Shown: positions 18,589-27,667 of the stretch, one piece after another
Layout of the letters: every line of letters starts with the position of its first letter
Numbering within the stretch: position 1 is the first letter of the stretch
From: JAGVSR01 sp033765145
GTDB taxonomy: Bacteria; Pseudomonadota; Alphaproteobacteria; Rhizobiales; Hyphomicrobiaceae
Direction of reading: 5' to 3'
Length of the DNA: 64,000 bases
NCBI GenBank assembly: GCA_033765145.1
Contig: JANRIH010000032.1
Coordinates: forward strand, 186,001-250,000
Notes under the pieces: model-generated
Database searches by the model: none
What the model was told of the DNA's origin: nothing
What the model saw: the letters and a program-made list of their open reading frames with translations, nothing else
Program-made: the position numbers and the translations under genes

Positions 18589-19386
18589 ATGCAGCGACTG
18601 TCGTCCGCCATCGTACTTCTCGCACTCGCGAGTTCGCATGCGGCGCTGGCCGCCGATTTCACGGCCCGCGACCTGACCGCCGCTCTCTTCCGCGCGGGGC
18701 CCGGCCAGCGCGCGGACCTTTCGGGGCGTGATCTCGCGGGTCTCGATCTCTCGGGCATCGACTTCAAGGGCGCTCTGATCGCCAAGGCAGATCTCATCGG
18801 CGCCGATCTCTCCGAAGCGAACCTCAAGGACACCGATCTCTCCGGCGCGCGGCTAGACCGCACGACGCTCATCAGAACCGATTTCTCCGGCGCCAATCTC
18901 GAGCAGGCGACGATCCTGCGTCCGAGTATCTATCTGAGCTACGGCAAGGACATCGTCGACTGGACCTTGGCGCCGAAGTTCACGGGCGCACGCATGGCCG
19001 GCGCGAAAGTATTCGGCCGCCTCGACTATGCCGACTTCAAGGGCGCCGACTTGAAGGGCGCACTCTTCATCGGGCAGGACTCGCGTGACGAAAACCTATC
19101 GCTTTCGACGGTGAGCCTGTTCAGCGGCGACTTCGACGGCGCCGACTTGGAAGGCGCGAGTTTCGCGGAGGCCAATCTCAGCTTTGCGAGCTTCCGCGGC
19201 GCGAACGTCAAAGGCGTGCGGTTCGTGCGCGCCGATCTTTCGCGCGCTGATTTCAGTGGGGCCGACCTGACTGGTGCAGATTTCACGGGCGCAAACCTCG
19301 ACGAGGCGAACATGACCGGCGTGAAGGGCCTCGATCGTGTTAATGGCCTCGATCGGGCGGCCAACGCGGACCGCATCGTGAAGTGA
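18589..19386 (+). CDS. Exported pentapeptide-repeat protein
   Basis: 265 residues. A signal peptide (MQRLSSAIVLLALASSHAALAADF) is followed by two blocks of A(D/N)LxX pentapeptides, for example ADLSGRDLAGLDLSG and later ADLSRADFSGADLTGADFTG, separated by a non-repeat section (about residues 105-150). Such repeats fold as a right-handed quadrilateral beta-helix. The protein is predicted periplasmic; function unknown. ATG 18589 is chosen for the signal peptide, though GTG 18553 is in frame. It is 37 bp downstream of cimA, probably co-transcribed, and converges on the His-rich transporter gene. Confidence 0.85.
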   Translation: MQRLSSAIVLLALASSHAALAADFTARDLTAALFRAGPGQRADLSGRDLAGLDLSGIDFKGALIAKADLIGADLSEANLKDTDLSGARLDRTTLIRTDFSGANLEQATILRPSIYLSYGKDIVDWTLAPKFTGARMAGAKVFGRLDYADFKGADLKGALFIGQDSRDENLSLSTVSLFSGDFDGADLEGASFAEANLSFASFRGANVKGVRFVRADLSRADFSGADLTGADFTGANLDEANMTGVKGLDRVNGLDRAANADRIVK

Positions 19387-19416
19387 GCACGACGAACATC
19401 GGCTCGCGCTGCCGGT

Positions 19417-20508
19417 TCAGAATCCGACGCTGACGCCGCTGACGATCCGCCAATCGGGTTCTGACTGGATGCCGTTGAGGTCGTTGACCACCGGAATACC
19501 GACCGACGTGAAGCCGGACCACTCACCCGCCGTCAACCGCGCCCCCGGCGACACGTAAACGACCGTTCCGCCGGAATCCGGATTGATCTCGCCGCCCTCG
19601 TCTTGTTTCTCCGCCCACTCGCCGTTGACTTCGACAATGAGATCGAGTGTAGGGCCGGCATCAGGCTCGCCATGGGTGTGTGCTGGCGACCCGCGCGCAT
19701 GCGCGTGCGTGTGCGCATGCGCGCCGGCGTACATCGGGCCCGCGCCGCCGCCGAACCCCGGCACGCGATAGCTCACCGCTGCTCCGAACGCGAACCGGTC
19801 GCCGAGATCGGTCGACTGCGTGCCCTCGCTCACGGCGCTGTAAATCGCGCTGGCGTCGAATGACCAGCCCCCGCTGCGCTGCGTGAGCGCCATGCCGAAA
19901 TGACCCTGCCATGCGCCGGAACCGGGCTGGAACTCCGCGTCGAAGATTTCGCCCTCGCGATCCGATTCATTGGTTTTGCCCGTGGGCGCGGTGACGCCGC
20001 CGATGAGCGCCGATTGAAAGCCGCCCGCGTTCCAGAAACGCCACTGCGCCATAGACGTCAGATCGCCGAGACCATCTGCGTCGCCGTGCAGATGCGTTTC
20101 GAATTCGCCCGGCTCATGTTCTTCCCCTTCGCGAATGTCGGTGCGGATGACGTAGGGCAGACGGAATGAGATCGTGAGGTCAGAGGTTGCGCCATAGGCG
20201 AGATTGAGCGACGCCGCCGCGATCGAGCTCAGCGAATGAACGGTCGAATGCTCCTCGCCTTCCGCCGCCGCCTCCTCGGCCGCCCCGATGAGGGTGGCGT
20301 CGGAAAGCTCGTCGAGAGATTGATAATCGACCACGATGCCGACGACCCCTTGGCCCTGCCGCAACGTCTCCGCCGAAAGGGTGTGGATCGGACCCGAGGC
20401 GCCGGTTCCGCCCGCACCTCCCGGATGGTGCGCGCTGGCCGCGGAATGACAGGCGACGAGGGCGGCCACACTCGCTGAAATTCGGAACGTATTGGTAAGG
20501 TTTTGCAT
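19417..20508 (-). CDS. His-rich outer-membrane-type transporter-like protein
   Basis: 363 residues with a signal peptide (FRISASVAALVACHSAASAHH) and a beta-strand-rich body like that of COG4313/MetA-pathway 'transporter' beta-barrels (SDLTISFRLPYVIRTD, SALIGGVTAPTGKT). The mature N-terminus begins with His-His. A loop near residues 255-280 is rich in His (AHAHTHAHARGSPAHTHGE), suggesting metal binding. It ends in an aromatic residue (Phe), typical of outer membrane barrels. ATG 20508 is used since the residues before it are not signal-like. It is the last of three envelope genes on this strand (DUF2946, His/Met-rich protein, this gene). A role in copper or other metal export is inference. Confidence 0.75.
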   Translation of the reverse strand: MQNLTNTFRISASVAALVACHSAASAHHPGGAGGTGASGPIHTLSAETLRQGQGVVGIVVDYQSLDELSDATLIGAAEEAAAEGEEHSTVHSLSSIAAASLNLAYGATSDLTISFRLPYVIRTDIREGEEHEPGEFETHLHGDADGLGDLTSMAQWRFWNAGGFQSALIGGVTAPTGKTNESDREGEIFDAEFQPGSGAWQGHFGMALTQRSGGWSFDASAIYSAVSEGTQSTDLGDRFAFGAAVSYRVPGFGGGAGPMYAGAHAHTHAHARGSPAHTHGEPDAGPTLDLIVEVNGEWAEKQDEGGEINPDSGGTVVYVSPGARLTAGEWSGFTSVGIPVVNDLNGIQSEPDWRIVSGVSVGF

Positions 20509-20671
20509 ATCAACGACCCTTGAAACTGGGCGATCGATGCGGCGACCGCGCGTTGCGCCCACTCTTTTCCTTATCGACTGCGTTATTGAATTCGCGTCGG
20601 GAAGGATGCGGCCGGCCTGTTCGCTTCGAATGACCGGCCGCACGACATTAGAAGGCCTTGCTCCAATTCAC

Positions 20672-21724
20672 TTAGAGCGTGCCGTCGCGTTCCTGTTGAT
20701 AACCGTTGACGTCTTCCTTGATGGGCTCGAGCCATTCGACGCTCAGCCGGTGGCCCTGCAGAAGCCCGCTCGGCACGACCGTATTGACGCCAAACCCGAC
20801 GTCCCAGAAGTTTCCGCCATAATTGTACTGAAGATCCGGCGGGCTCGAGTGATTGTGCCCGGCGTTATAATGGCCTTCGATCTGCCCCTGTTGCGTGTGG
20901 ATGACGCGCACCGATGCGGACAGCCAGTCCGTCAGACGATAGGCGCTCCACGCGGTCGCCTGGAACACGTCGCCGAGCCGATATCCGCTGTCGTTATCAT
21001 CTTCCATGCGGATGATGCCGGAGACCTGCGCGCCCCACGAAACCCGGTCCATGCGGCCGTTGTACGTGAGGCTCGGCTGGAAGTCCCAAGTGCCCGAGCC
21101 GAGCTGCATCATGTAGTGGGTGAAGTTGCCGTTGGAGCCTTTTTCGCTGACTGATCCCGTCGGCGCGCTGACCATGAGCCCCGTGTGCAGTTTGGCGCCG
21201 GGCGTGTCCGTGAGCGCGACGAGCGCGCCGAACACGACGTCGCTAAACCCGTCGGTTCCATGAGCGTGCGGGCCGTCGTGACCGCCGTGGTCGTCGCCGT
21301 GCCCTCCGCCGTGGTGGCCGGCGCCTTCGAGCGGCACCATCGTCATGTCCATCGACATCCACATCGGCATGACCATGAGCGTCAGCCAATCCGTCGGCGC
21401 GTACATAATGTCGAGCATGTGCATCTGCATCAGCATCTCGGACTGCTTCGCGCTGCATTCGTGCGAGCCGCAGCCGTTGTGCATGATCTCATGATCGTCG
21501 ACCGACGACGTGCCGCGCAGCGTGTCGCCGGAAAACTGGCTCCATTGATAACGGTAGCCGACCATGAACTCGCCGGCCTTGTGCATGTGATCGACCATCA
21601 CGCCGGCGGGCGCATGTCCGTCCGGACGTGGGCCTTGGCCATCGTGGGCCAGCGCGGGCGAAAGGGTGGAGCCGGTCACGAGTGCGAGTAGCGCTGAGGC
21701 GCGAGTGAGCGTTCTGTGGGTCAT
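20672..21724 (-). CDS. His/Met-rich outer-membrane-type protein
   Basis: 350 residues. The signal peptide (MTHRTLTRASALLALVTGS, cut near ALAHDG) leads to a His-rich mature N-terminus and a beta-barrel-like body with the same 'transporter' flavour as the next gene (LHTGLMVSAPTGSV). A Met-dense section (MLMQMHMLDIMYAP, then MVMPMWMSMDMTMV) is followed by a His/Gly/Asp loop (GHHGGGHGDDHGGHDGPHAH). Met and His clusters of this kind are common in periplasmic copper proteins, so soft-metal binding is a fair guess. The start is ATG 21724. It lies 155 bp from the DUF2946 gene and 163 bp from the following transporter gene, on the same strand. Confidence 0.75.
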   Translation of the reverse strand: MTHRTLTRASALLALVTGSTLSPALAHDGQGPRPDGHAPAGVMVDHMHKAGEFMVGYRYQWSQFSGDTLRGTSSVDDHEIMHNGCGSHECSAKQSEMLMQMHMLDIMYAPTDWLTLMVMPMWMSMDMTMVPLEGAGHHGGGHGDDHGGHDGPHAHGTDGFSDVVFGALVALTDTPGAKLHTGLMVSAPTGSVSEKGSNGNFTHYMMQLGSGTWDFQPSLTYNGRMDRVSWGAQVSGIIRMEDDNDSGYRLGDVFQATAWSAYRLTDWLSASVRVIHTQQGQIEGHYNAGHNHSSPPDLQYNYGGNFWDVGFGVNTVVPSGLLQGHRLSVEWLEPIKEDVNGYQQERDGTL

Positions 21725-21879
21725 GATGATGTTACCGCAGTGGGAATGGATCAGGCATCGCGCGCAGTCCGGCGCAGGCCGGCGACTGATCACTGGATGG
21801 CGTGCCTCGACTCCCGGGCGTCAGCCAGGGTCTCGACGGCCAATGAAATTGAGGACGTGATGGGATGCGCGGAGCGCGC

Positions 21880-22296
21880 TCAGGCGCGGGCCGGAGGGCC
21901 ACGTGCATAGAAGCCGCGATGCGGTGGCGCGGTCCCGGGCCGATCGTCGAAGCCATAATAGGCGGGGGAACGCGATCCTAGCGGCGCAAGATCGGCCGCT
22001 TCGTGCGCACCGTCGGCAACGGGCGTATGGCAGACGCCTGCAAGGCAGATCGGACACGTTTTGCCATGATCCTGTGGCGCACCAGACCCCGAGGCCGGAT
22101 CGCCGCCACCATGGCAAATGGCGCCAGCCGTATCGAACCCGAGGTCCGCGAGTGCGGAGAGCGCGAGGCGCGCCCCGGCAGTGTCCGCGGCCATGCGCGC
22201 CGCATGCCCGGTCGCGACGAGGCCCTGCACCGCCAGCGCGAAAAGCGCCAGGACGGCGGCGAAGGAACGGACCTTGCGCGTGCGGAACCAGAACAT
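21880..22296 (-). CDS. DUF2946 family protein
   Basis: 138 residues. An N-terminal hydrophobic segment (FAAVLALFALAVQGLVATGH) acts as signal or anchor. The family's Cys motif follows in the form KTCPICLAGVCHTPV, together with an upstream ICHGGGD. DUF2946 proteins are often encoded beside copper resistance or TonB-linked genes in proteobacteria; their biochemical role is unknown. Here the gene heads a group of three envelope genes whose other products are His/Met-rich, which supports a metal link. meaB ends 121 bp upstream on the same strand. Confidence 0.75.
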   Translation of the reverse strand: MFWFRTRKVRSFAAVLALFALAVQGLVATGHAARMAADTAGARLALSALADLGFDTAGAICHGGGDPASGSGAPQDHGKTCPICLAGVCHTPVADGAHEAADLAPLGSRSPAYYGFDDRPGTAPPHRGFYARGPPARA

Positions 22297-22417
22297 GGTC
22301 TGAGAACATATGTCCGCGCCGTGGAGCGCTAGTGCTGGGATGTCACAGCGAGCCGAATTCTGCGCCGTCGAGCGCCCGATCGGCGTAGTCCGAGATCAGC
22401 AACGGGAAAAAGTCTCC

Positions 22418-23395
22418 CTAGTCCGTCAGCAATTGGGCCGCGGCCGCCTCGGGCGTGAGCGTCCCGGCCAGAACGCGGTCGGAAAGCTCGTCCAGGCGCG
22501 GGCCTTCCCCGGCCTTGATCCGTTGCGCGACGAGGTCCGCCGCCGCCCGTGCCACGAGGTAGCGCGCCCGCCGCCGCCGCCGTCCGACAGGACCCTGCGT
22601 CGCGAGCGCAGCCCAAACGGCGGCGATGGCGTCGCAGAGGTCCGCGACCCCGTCGCCCGACGTCGCCGTGGTCTTCAGGACAGGAACCTTGTCGCTGATC
22701 GTCGCGCGGATCGAGAGCGCGCCCTTCAGCTGCTGGAGCGTCTGTTCCGCACCCGGCCGGTCGCCCTTGTTGACGACGAGAATGTCCGCGATCTCCAGGA
22801 GTCCCGACTTCATCGCCTGAATATCATCTCCGAGCCCCGGCGCCGAGATGACGACGCGCACGTCCGCGACTTCCGCGACGTCGATCTCGTTCTGTCCCGT
22901 GCCGACCGTCTCGAGCAGAATGACGTCGTATCCAGCCGCGTCGAACGCGTCGATGATGCGCACGGCGGCCGGCGAGAGTCCGCCGAGATAGCCGCGCGAG
23001 GCGAGCGAGCGGACGAATACGCCGTCGTCGTCGAGCGCGGCCGTCATGCGGATGCGGTCGCCGAGGATCGCCCCGCCCGAGATCGGGCTTGAGGGATCGA
23101 CCGCGATAACCGCGACCGTCTGCCCTTTCGCTCGCAAATGCCGGATGACGGCGTTGACGAGTGTCGACTTGCCGGCCCCCGGCGGGCCCGTGATTCCGGC
23201 GACGAGCGCGCGGCCGAGATGGGGCTGGAACGCTTTCAAGAGTTCGGGCGCGGCCGGTGCCATGCGCTCGAGTTCCGTCACCGCACGCGAGACGGCCCGC
23301 CGATCTCGCGCGAGTACCCCCGCGACGAGGGCTCGGCGATCGGCGTCGCTGTCCGCCGGGGCAACGGTCGGCGGCTGATGTGGTGCAGCAGTCAT
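22418..23395 (-). CDS. meaB: MeaB/ArgK family G3E GTPase
   Basis: 325 residues. Walker A is GITGPPGAGKST, followed by AVDPSSPISGGAILGDRIRM, the switch region ETVGTGQNEIDVAEVAD and the NKGD guanine-specificity motif: the full MeaB signature. MeaB protects and reactivates methylmalonyl-CoA mutase or related B12 mutases by gating cofactor loading. No mutase gene is in the window, so the partner must be elsewhere. The C-terminus is the usual dimerisation arm. ATG 23395 opens a Pro/Ala-rich leader of about 20 residues before the domain. Confidence 0.92.
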   Translation of the reverse strand: MTAAPHQPPTVAPADSDADRRALVAGVLARDRRAVSRAVTELERMAPAAPELLKAFQPHLGRALVAGITGPPGAGKSTLVNAVIRHLRAKGQTVAVIAVDPSSPISGGAILGDRIRMTAALDDDGVFVRSLASRGYLGGLSPAAVRIIDAFDAAGYDVILLETVGTGQNEIDVAEVADVRVVISAPGLGDDIQAMKSGLLEIADILVVNKGDRPGAEQTLQQLKGALSIRATISDKVPVLKTTATSGDGVADLCDAIAAVWAALATQGPVGRRRRRARYLVARAAADLVAQRIKAGEGPRLDELSDRVLAGTLTPEAAAAQLLTD

Positions 23396-23664
23396 GGCCG
23401 TGGCTGATACGAGGAACGTCTCGGCCGCGCAAGCCGCCGATGGGCCTTCGGTTCACATCCACGCCGATGCAATCCCATCCGGCGCTCGTCCGGCAGCAAG
23501 TTCAACTGGTCCCCGGAATGCGCGCGAGCGCATATCCGGGGTCTTCACCTCTGGCGATGGTCAGCGGCGGTGCCGACCTTCTCGTGGATAAGGTCCCGGA
23601 TCGGCGCTCCCGCGCTGTCCGGGAACCCGCTGTCTAATTTGGAATCGGTGGCCAGAACGTGGAG

Positions 23665-24636
23665 CTAATACCAGAGTCCCGGAAAGCGATAGCGCGGCCG
23701 CAGTTCGATCGGGCCGAGCCCGACGAGCGAAACCATCGGCTTTTCCGAGATGATGACCGGCTCGCGATAGGCCTGCCGGCCGAGCGCGAGGAGACGCGAC
23801 ACGCGCGCCTCCTGGGGCGGATGTGTCCGCAACATCGAGGGCTGCGGCGAGCGGCGTCCCGGTACCGGCAGCATCAGGTCTTCCCAGAGATGCCCCCGAT
23901 ACGTCTCCGCGCGCTTGACGGCCGAGGCGAGCCCCATCGGATCGCCAGTCAGTTCGACCGCATCGAGATCTGCGTGATGCTCTCGCATGCGATCGAGCGC
24001 CAGCTGGAGGAGGTTTGACAGCATCGGGCCGAGGTAGAACAGCACGACCGCGCTCCAGGGCCACGGGTCCCCACCGCTCGCGAGGGCCACGAGATTGAGG
24101 AGCGCGAAGAGCACGCCGACATATGCCAAGACCTGGAACGCGCGCGTCACCCCGTCCGCGATCGCGAGCACGGGTAGATCGCCCGCGCGGATATGAGCGA
24201 TCTCGTGCGCGACGAGCGCTGCGATCTCGCGCATCGTGAGCCGCCGCAGCATGCCCTCGGACAAAGCGATGGCCGGACGATCGCTGGTGCCGGCCGAAAA
24301 AGCATTGAGGGTGAGGCTCGGAACGACGAAGAGATCCGGCCGCCGCGGCAACCCCGCGCGTTCCGAGAACACATCGACGATGGTCGAGAGTTGACTGTCG
24401 TCGCGCGGAACGGGAATGGCGCGGTAGAGGCGCATCGTGAGGTCGGCCGGTGCCGCAGGCGCGGCAATGCCAATCGCGATGGCCAGCGCGGCGACGGACA
24501 TGGCGCCCGCCACGCCCGTCGACAAATAGGCCGCGAGACCGCCGAGTATGGCCAGCGCGAGAACGAGGACCACGCCATGAAGAATGTTTTCGCGGCTTTG
24601 CCGTGATCTCGACTGCGTGTCGACGAATGAGGTCAT
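23665..24636 (-). CDS. M48 family metalloprotease, HtpX-like
   Basis: 323 residues. Two N-terminal membrane spans (HGVVLVLALAILGGLAAYL and an Ala-rich second) are followed by the M48 catalytic site VAHEIAHIRAGD (HExxH) and the downstream acidic ligand region MREHHADLDAVELTG. Two further hydrophobic segments lie between them. HtpX-like proteases degrade misfolded inner membrane proteins, with zinc at the active site facing the cytoplasm. The C-terminal 60 residues (SMLRTHPPQEARVSRLLALG) match the common end of the family. ATG 24636 is preferred; GTG 24645 is in frame. Spacing to meaB (269 bp) suggests a separate transcript. Confidence 0.88.
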   Translation of the reverse strand: MTSFVDTQSRSRQSRENILHGVVLVLALAILGGLAAYLSTGVAGAMSVAALAIAIGIAAPAAPADLTMRLYRAIPVPRDDSQLSTIVDVFSERAGLPRRPDLFVVPSLTLNAFSAGTSDRPAIALSEGMLRRLTMREIAALVAHEIAHIRAGDLPVLAIADGVTRAFQVLAYVGVLFALLNLVALASGGDPWPWSAVVLFYLGPMLSNLLQLALDRMREHHADLDAVELTGDPMGLASAVKRAETYRGHLWEDLMLPVPGRRSPQPSMLRTHPPQEARVSRLLALGRQAYREPVIISEKPMVSLVGLGPIELRPRYRFPGLWY

Positions 24637-24773
24637 GGTCAGCACGTCCCACGGATCGGCTTCCGTTCGAGCCCTATTCTAAGCACTGAATAGTGACCCT
24701 GGTGAGAAGCTTTTGTTCCGTGATCGAGGAGCTTCGGAACCAGTTGTGCAAAACGCGGCCGGGTCTTTCGAGA

Positions 24774-25460
24774 TTAGAACTTCGCCAGAACCGCTGCGTC
24801 CGGCGTCGTGGCGCCCGATGCACCGAGCTGCGCGGCGATGGCAGGCACCACATGGCGCGCGTCATTGACGACGGTGAACCGAACGTCGAGACCGGTCCGG
24901 ATGAACTGATCCGCCTTCATGTGCGCGAGGAGGCTCAGGAACGGCGACCAGAACTCCGCGACGTTGGCGACCACGATCGGCTTCTGGTGCCGGCCGAGCT
25001 GCGACCACGTCAGCTGCTCGACCAGTTCCTCGAGCGTGCCGATCCCGCCGGGAAGGGCGACGAACGCCGACGAGCGCTCGAACATCAGCCGCTTCCTCTC
25101 GTGCATGTCGGTTGTGATCAGGAGTTCGCTGACGTCGGTGAGCATATGTTCGCGCGCGGTCAGGAATTCCGGGATGATGCCGGTGACGTAGCCGCCGGCC
25201 GCGAGCGTCGCCCGCGCCACCTCGCCCATGAGGCCGAGGCTCCCGCCGCCGTAGACGAGTCCGATGCCGGCCCGCGCGAGGGCTGTCCCGACCTCCCGCG
25301 CAGCGGCGGGATAGGCCGGGTTCGAGCCGATCCCCGATCCGCAGTAGACGCAGACGCTTGTCTCCGGCCGCGCCTTTCGGGCGCGCTTCTGAGGTTTGGT
25401 TGGGGCGATGGCGGCGGATTTCGTGCGGCCGTTGGGGCTCTTGGTCGTTCGAGTGGGCAT
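24774..25460 (-). CDS. LOG family protein (TIGR00730)
   Basis: 228 residues. After a basic 35-residue N-terminal extension the Rossmann core starts (SVCVYCGSG, then LVYGGGSLGLMG), with the HERKRLMFERS segment and the PGGIGTLEELVEQLTW motif that define LOG/'lysine decarboxylase-like' proteins. Characterised members are phosphoribohydrolases that release adenine or cytokinin bases from nucleoside 5'-monophosphates; lysine decarboxylase activity is a historical misnomer. The gene is divergent from the LysM gene with 247 bp between. Confidence 0.9.
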   Translation of the reverse strand: MPTRTTKSPNGRTKSAAIAPTKPQKRARKARPETSVCVYCGSGIGSNPAYPAAAREVGTALARAGIGLVYGGGSLGLMGEVARATLAAGGYVTGIIPEFLTAREHMLTDVSELLITTDMHERKRLMFERSSAFVALPGGIGTLEELVEQLTWSQLGRHQKPIVVANVAEFWSPFLSLLAHMKADQFIRTGLDVRFTVVNDARHVVPAIAAQLGASGATTPDAAVLAKF

Positions 25461-25707
25461 TCTTCGGTCACTTTAATGGTGTTTCACGCTGGCGCCATCC
25501 GGGAAACTTCCCGATGATGCCGCCGTCAGGGGGCGGGTCAGGACGCGCGCCCTGAGGAGAAGACGCCGCGAATGCGGCAATTCCGGTCTCCTTGAGCAGA
25601 CGTCCAGGGGTTGGCGCCGGCGTAAACGATCAGTTCTGCACATACTAATCCCCTTCACTTGGATGTAGTATGCGGCTGGCCGTTGAACAGAGTGTGATGG
25701 TCGCGTC

Positions 25708-27516
25708 ATGGCCGAGGATCGAGTTCGAGGGTTGGTGAACCACGGCGTGCGGGCCGTGATCTGGACCGCGCTCGCCATCGGCACGCCGGTCGCTCCTGCC
25801 TGGGCGAAGTCCGACGCCGCCCCATCCTTTGCGCAACCCTGGCCGACCATCACCGACCGGCATGGCGCGATCATGGTCGCGGAAACGGCCCCGGTCCTCG
25901 CCCCACCGACCATTCTTCGCATCACGGTCGAACCCGCGGGTGCCGCGGAAATCGTTGGCACCGCAACCGTCGGCGCGAACGTCCGCGTCGCCAATTCCGG
26001 GCAGCCTCTTGCGACCGCGCTCGCAGGTCCCGATGGCCGTTGGTCTGTGATGCTCGAACGCGGTCTCGAACCGGGTGAGCACCGCCTGACCGCCGTGGCG
26101 CTGTCCGGCGACGGCGCGGAGGGCCCGTCCAGCACCGAGGTGCGCATCGCGATCCCCGCCGATCTCAAGGGCGAGCGCGTGCTGGCCTACAAGCAGCCCG
26201 AACCGCTGAAGCAAAGGCCCGCCGCGCCCGTGGCTCAGAAGCCTGCCGATCCCGTGCGTCGAGATGCCGAACGCCTCGAGCGCGGCGCGTCGAAGGCTTA
26301 TGGCGCGATCGTCGAAAAGCCGGCCGAACGGCCGGCGAAAACGGCGGCGGCGCCGACAATCGACCCGAAAGCGGTCGCAACACCCGCCGAGACACAGCCC
26401 GCGAACGTGCCGCGCGAAACCGGGACGACGCCAGAGACGACGCCAGAGACGACGCCAGAGATGACGCGGGACAATCGCTCCTGGGGCGAGCGCGTCCGTG
26501 ATGCCGTGGTCGGCTGGTTCCGCAGCGCGACCGATGCCTACGACAAGACCATCGTGCCGGAACTGTCCGTGCCGCCGCCGGAGAAACCGTCAAAGGAGGC
26601 AACGGAAGCGGTCGCGGCCAACAACCCGCCGGTGACGTTGACACCGCCGCCGGGCGTTGCACCCAGCGAGGCCGAGATCGCGCGAAAGAAGATCGAGGTG
26701 GCGCAGTCCGAACTCGCCAAGGCCGCGAGCGAGCGGCAGGTCGTCGCCGGGAACGTGACCGATGCGGCCGCAGACGAGGCCCGGAAGGCCGAAGCCGCCG
26801 AGGCCGAGCGCCGCCGGGTCGAAGCAGAGCGCCAGCGCACCGAAGATCTCGCGCGCCGGAAGGCCGAGAAAGACCGCGCCATCGCCGATCAGTTGAAGGA
26901 ACTCGAAGCGGCCAAGGAGGCCGCCGAGAAACGCAAGGCGAAGGACGATGCCGAGAAGGTGAAGCGGCAAAACGAGAGCGGCACGCCGGGAGCCGTGCTG
27001 AAATTCTCAGCCACGCCGTCGGTCGTCCCCGCTCCGTCGGCCGAGGTCGTGAAGCCGACCGAAATGTTCGTCCGCACGCGCCGGCCGAGTGAAGAGGAAC
27101 TGGCGATGCGCTCGGAAAAGCCTGGTTCCGCCGAGACCCGAGCATCTGCGGCCTCGTCCGCTGGATCGGCAGGCGCGGGCGGTACGACCGTCGCCATTCG
27201 CGCGCCGTCGGCCGATACGACGGATCGGTTGCCGCAATCTCGTTCCGAACGCGCCATGGAAAGCTCCGAACCGCGAAGCCGCTGCTCCGAAGGGCGCGTC
27301 ATCCGCCGCAAGGGGCAGCGCTGGTACGTCGCGGGCGAGGACGATACGCTTTGGGACATCGCCGAGCGCTTCTATGGACGTGGCATGCGCTACAAGTTCA
27401 TCTACAAGGTGAACCGCAGCCGCATGTCCGATCCAGACATCCTGCGGCCGTGCCTTCGCCTGCGACTGCCGAGGACCGCCGTCGACCTCCTGCTTTCGCC
27501 GTTGGCGAGCGGTTGA
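25708..27516 (+). CDS. LysM domain-containing exported protein
   Basis: 602 residues. A signal sequence or anchor (HGVRAVIWTALAIGTPVAPAWA) is followed by an Ig-like domain (residues about 70-150). Next come a low-complexity Pro/Ala/Lys linker with three 12-bp codon repeats (PETTPETTPEMT, near 26425-26466) and a charged coiled coil (about 325-430, Glu/Ala/Arg/Lys). The C-terminal LysM runs from WYVAGEDDTLWDIAERFYG to LRPCLRLRLP. The plan matches alphaproteobacterial LysM proteins that bind peptidoglycan and have Ig-like modules. The function is probably cell wall binding in the periplasm. It is followed 151 bp later by the ABC exporter gene. Confidence 0.82.
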   Translation: MAEDRVRGLVNHGVRAVIWTALAIGTPVAPAWAKSDAAPSFAQPWPTITDRHGAIMVAETAPVLAPPTILRITVEPAGAAEIVGTATVGANVRVANSGQPLATALAGPDGRWSVMLERGLEPGEHRLTAVALSGDGAEGPSSTEVRIAIPADLKGERVLAYKQPEPLKQRPAAPVAQKPADPVRRDAERLERGASKAYGAIVEKPAERPAKTAAAPTIDPKAVATPAETQPANVPRETGTTPETTPETTPEMTRDNRSWGERVRDAVVGWFRSATDAYDKTIVPELSVPPPEKPSKEATEAVAANNPPVTLTPPPGVAPSEAEIARKKIEVAQSELAKAASERQVVAGNVTDAAADEARKAEAAEAERRRVEAERQRTEDLARRKAEKDRAIADQLKELEAAKEAAEKRKAKDDAEKVKRQNESGTPGAVLKFSATPSVVPAPSAEVVKPTEMFVRTRRPSEEELAMRSEKPGSAETRASAASSAGSAGAGGTTVAIRAPSADTTDRLPQSRSERAMESSEPRSRCSEGRVIRRKGQRWYVAGEDDTLWDIAERFYGRGMRYKFIYKVNRSRMSDPDILRPCLRLRLPRTAVDLLLSPLASG

Positions 27517-27667
27517 CGCTCGGCGCGGCCCGCTGTCTGCGGCCGACCTGCACAGCGATTGAGAAAATCTGCCAGCTCGGCCGCCGCATCGGGTATGGGA
27601 GAACCAACCTCGTCGTGAACGCTTGACGAACCGGCCGGCATCTCAACAGGACAGCAGCGCCCCCAGC

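Noticed and set aside
24774..25460. Lysine decarboxylase
   Set aside because: The PGGxGTxxE motif marks the LOG phosphoribohydrolase family; the decarboxylase name is a historical error.
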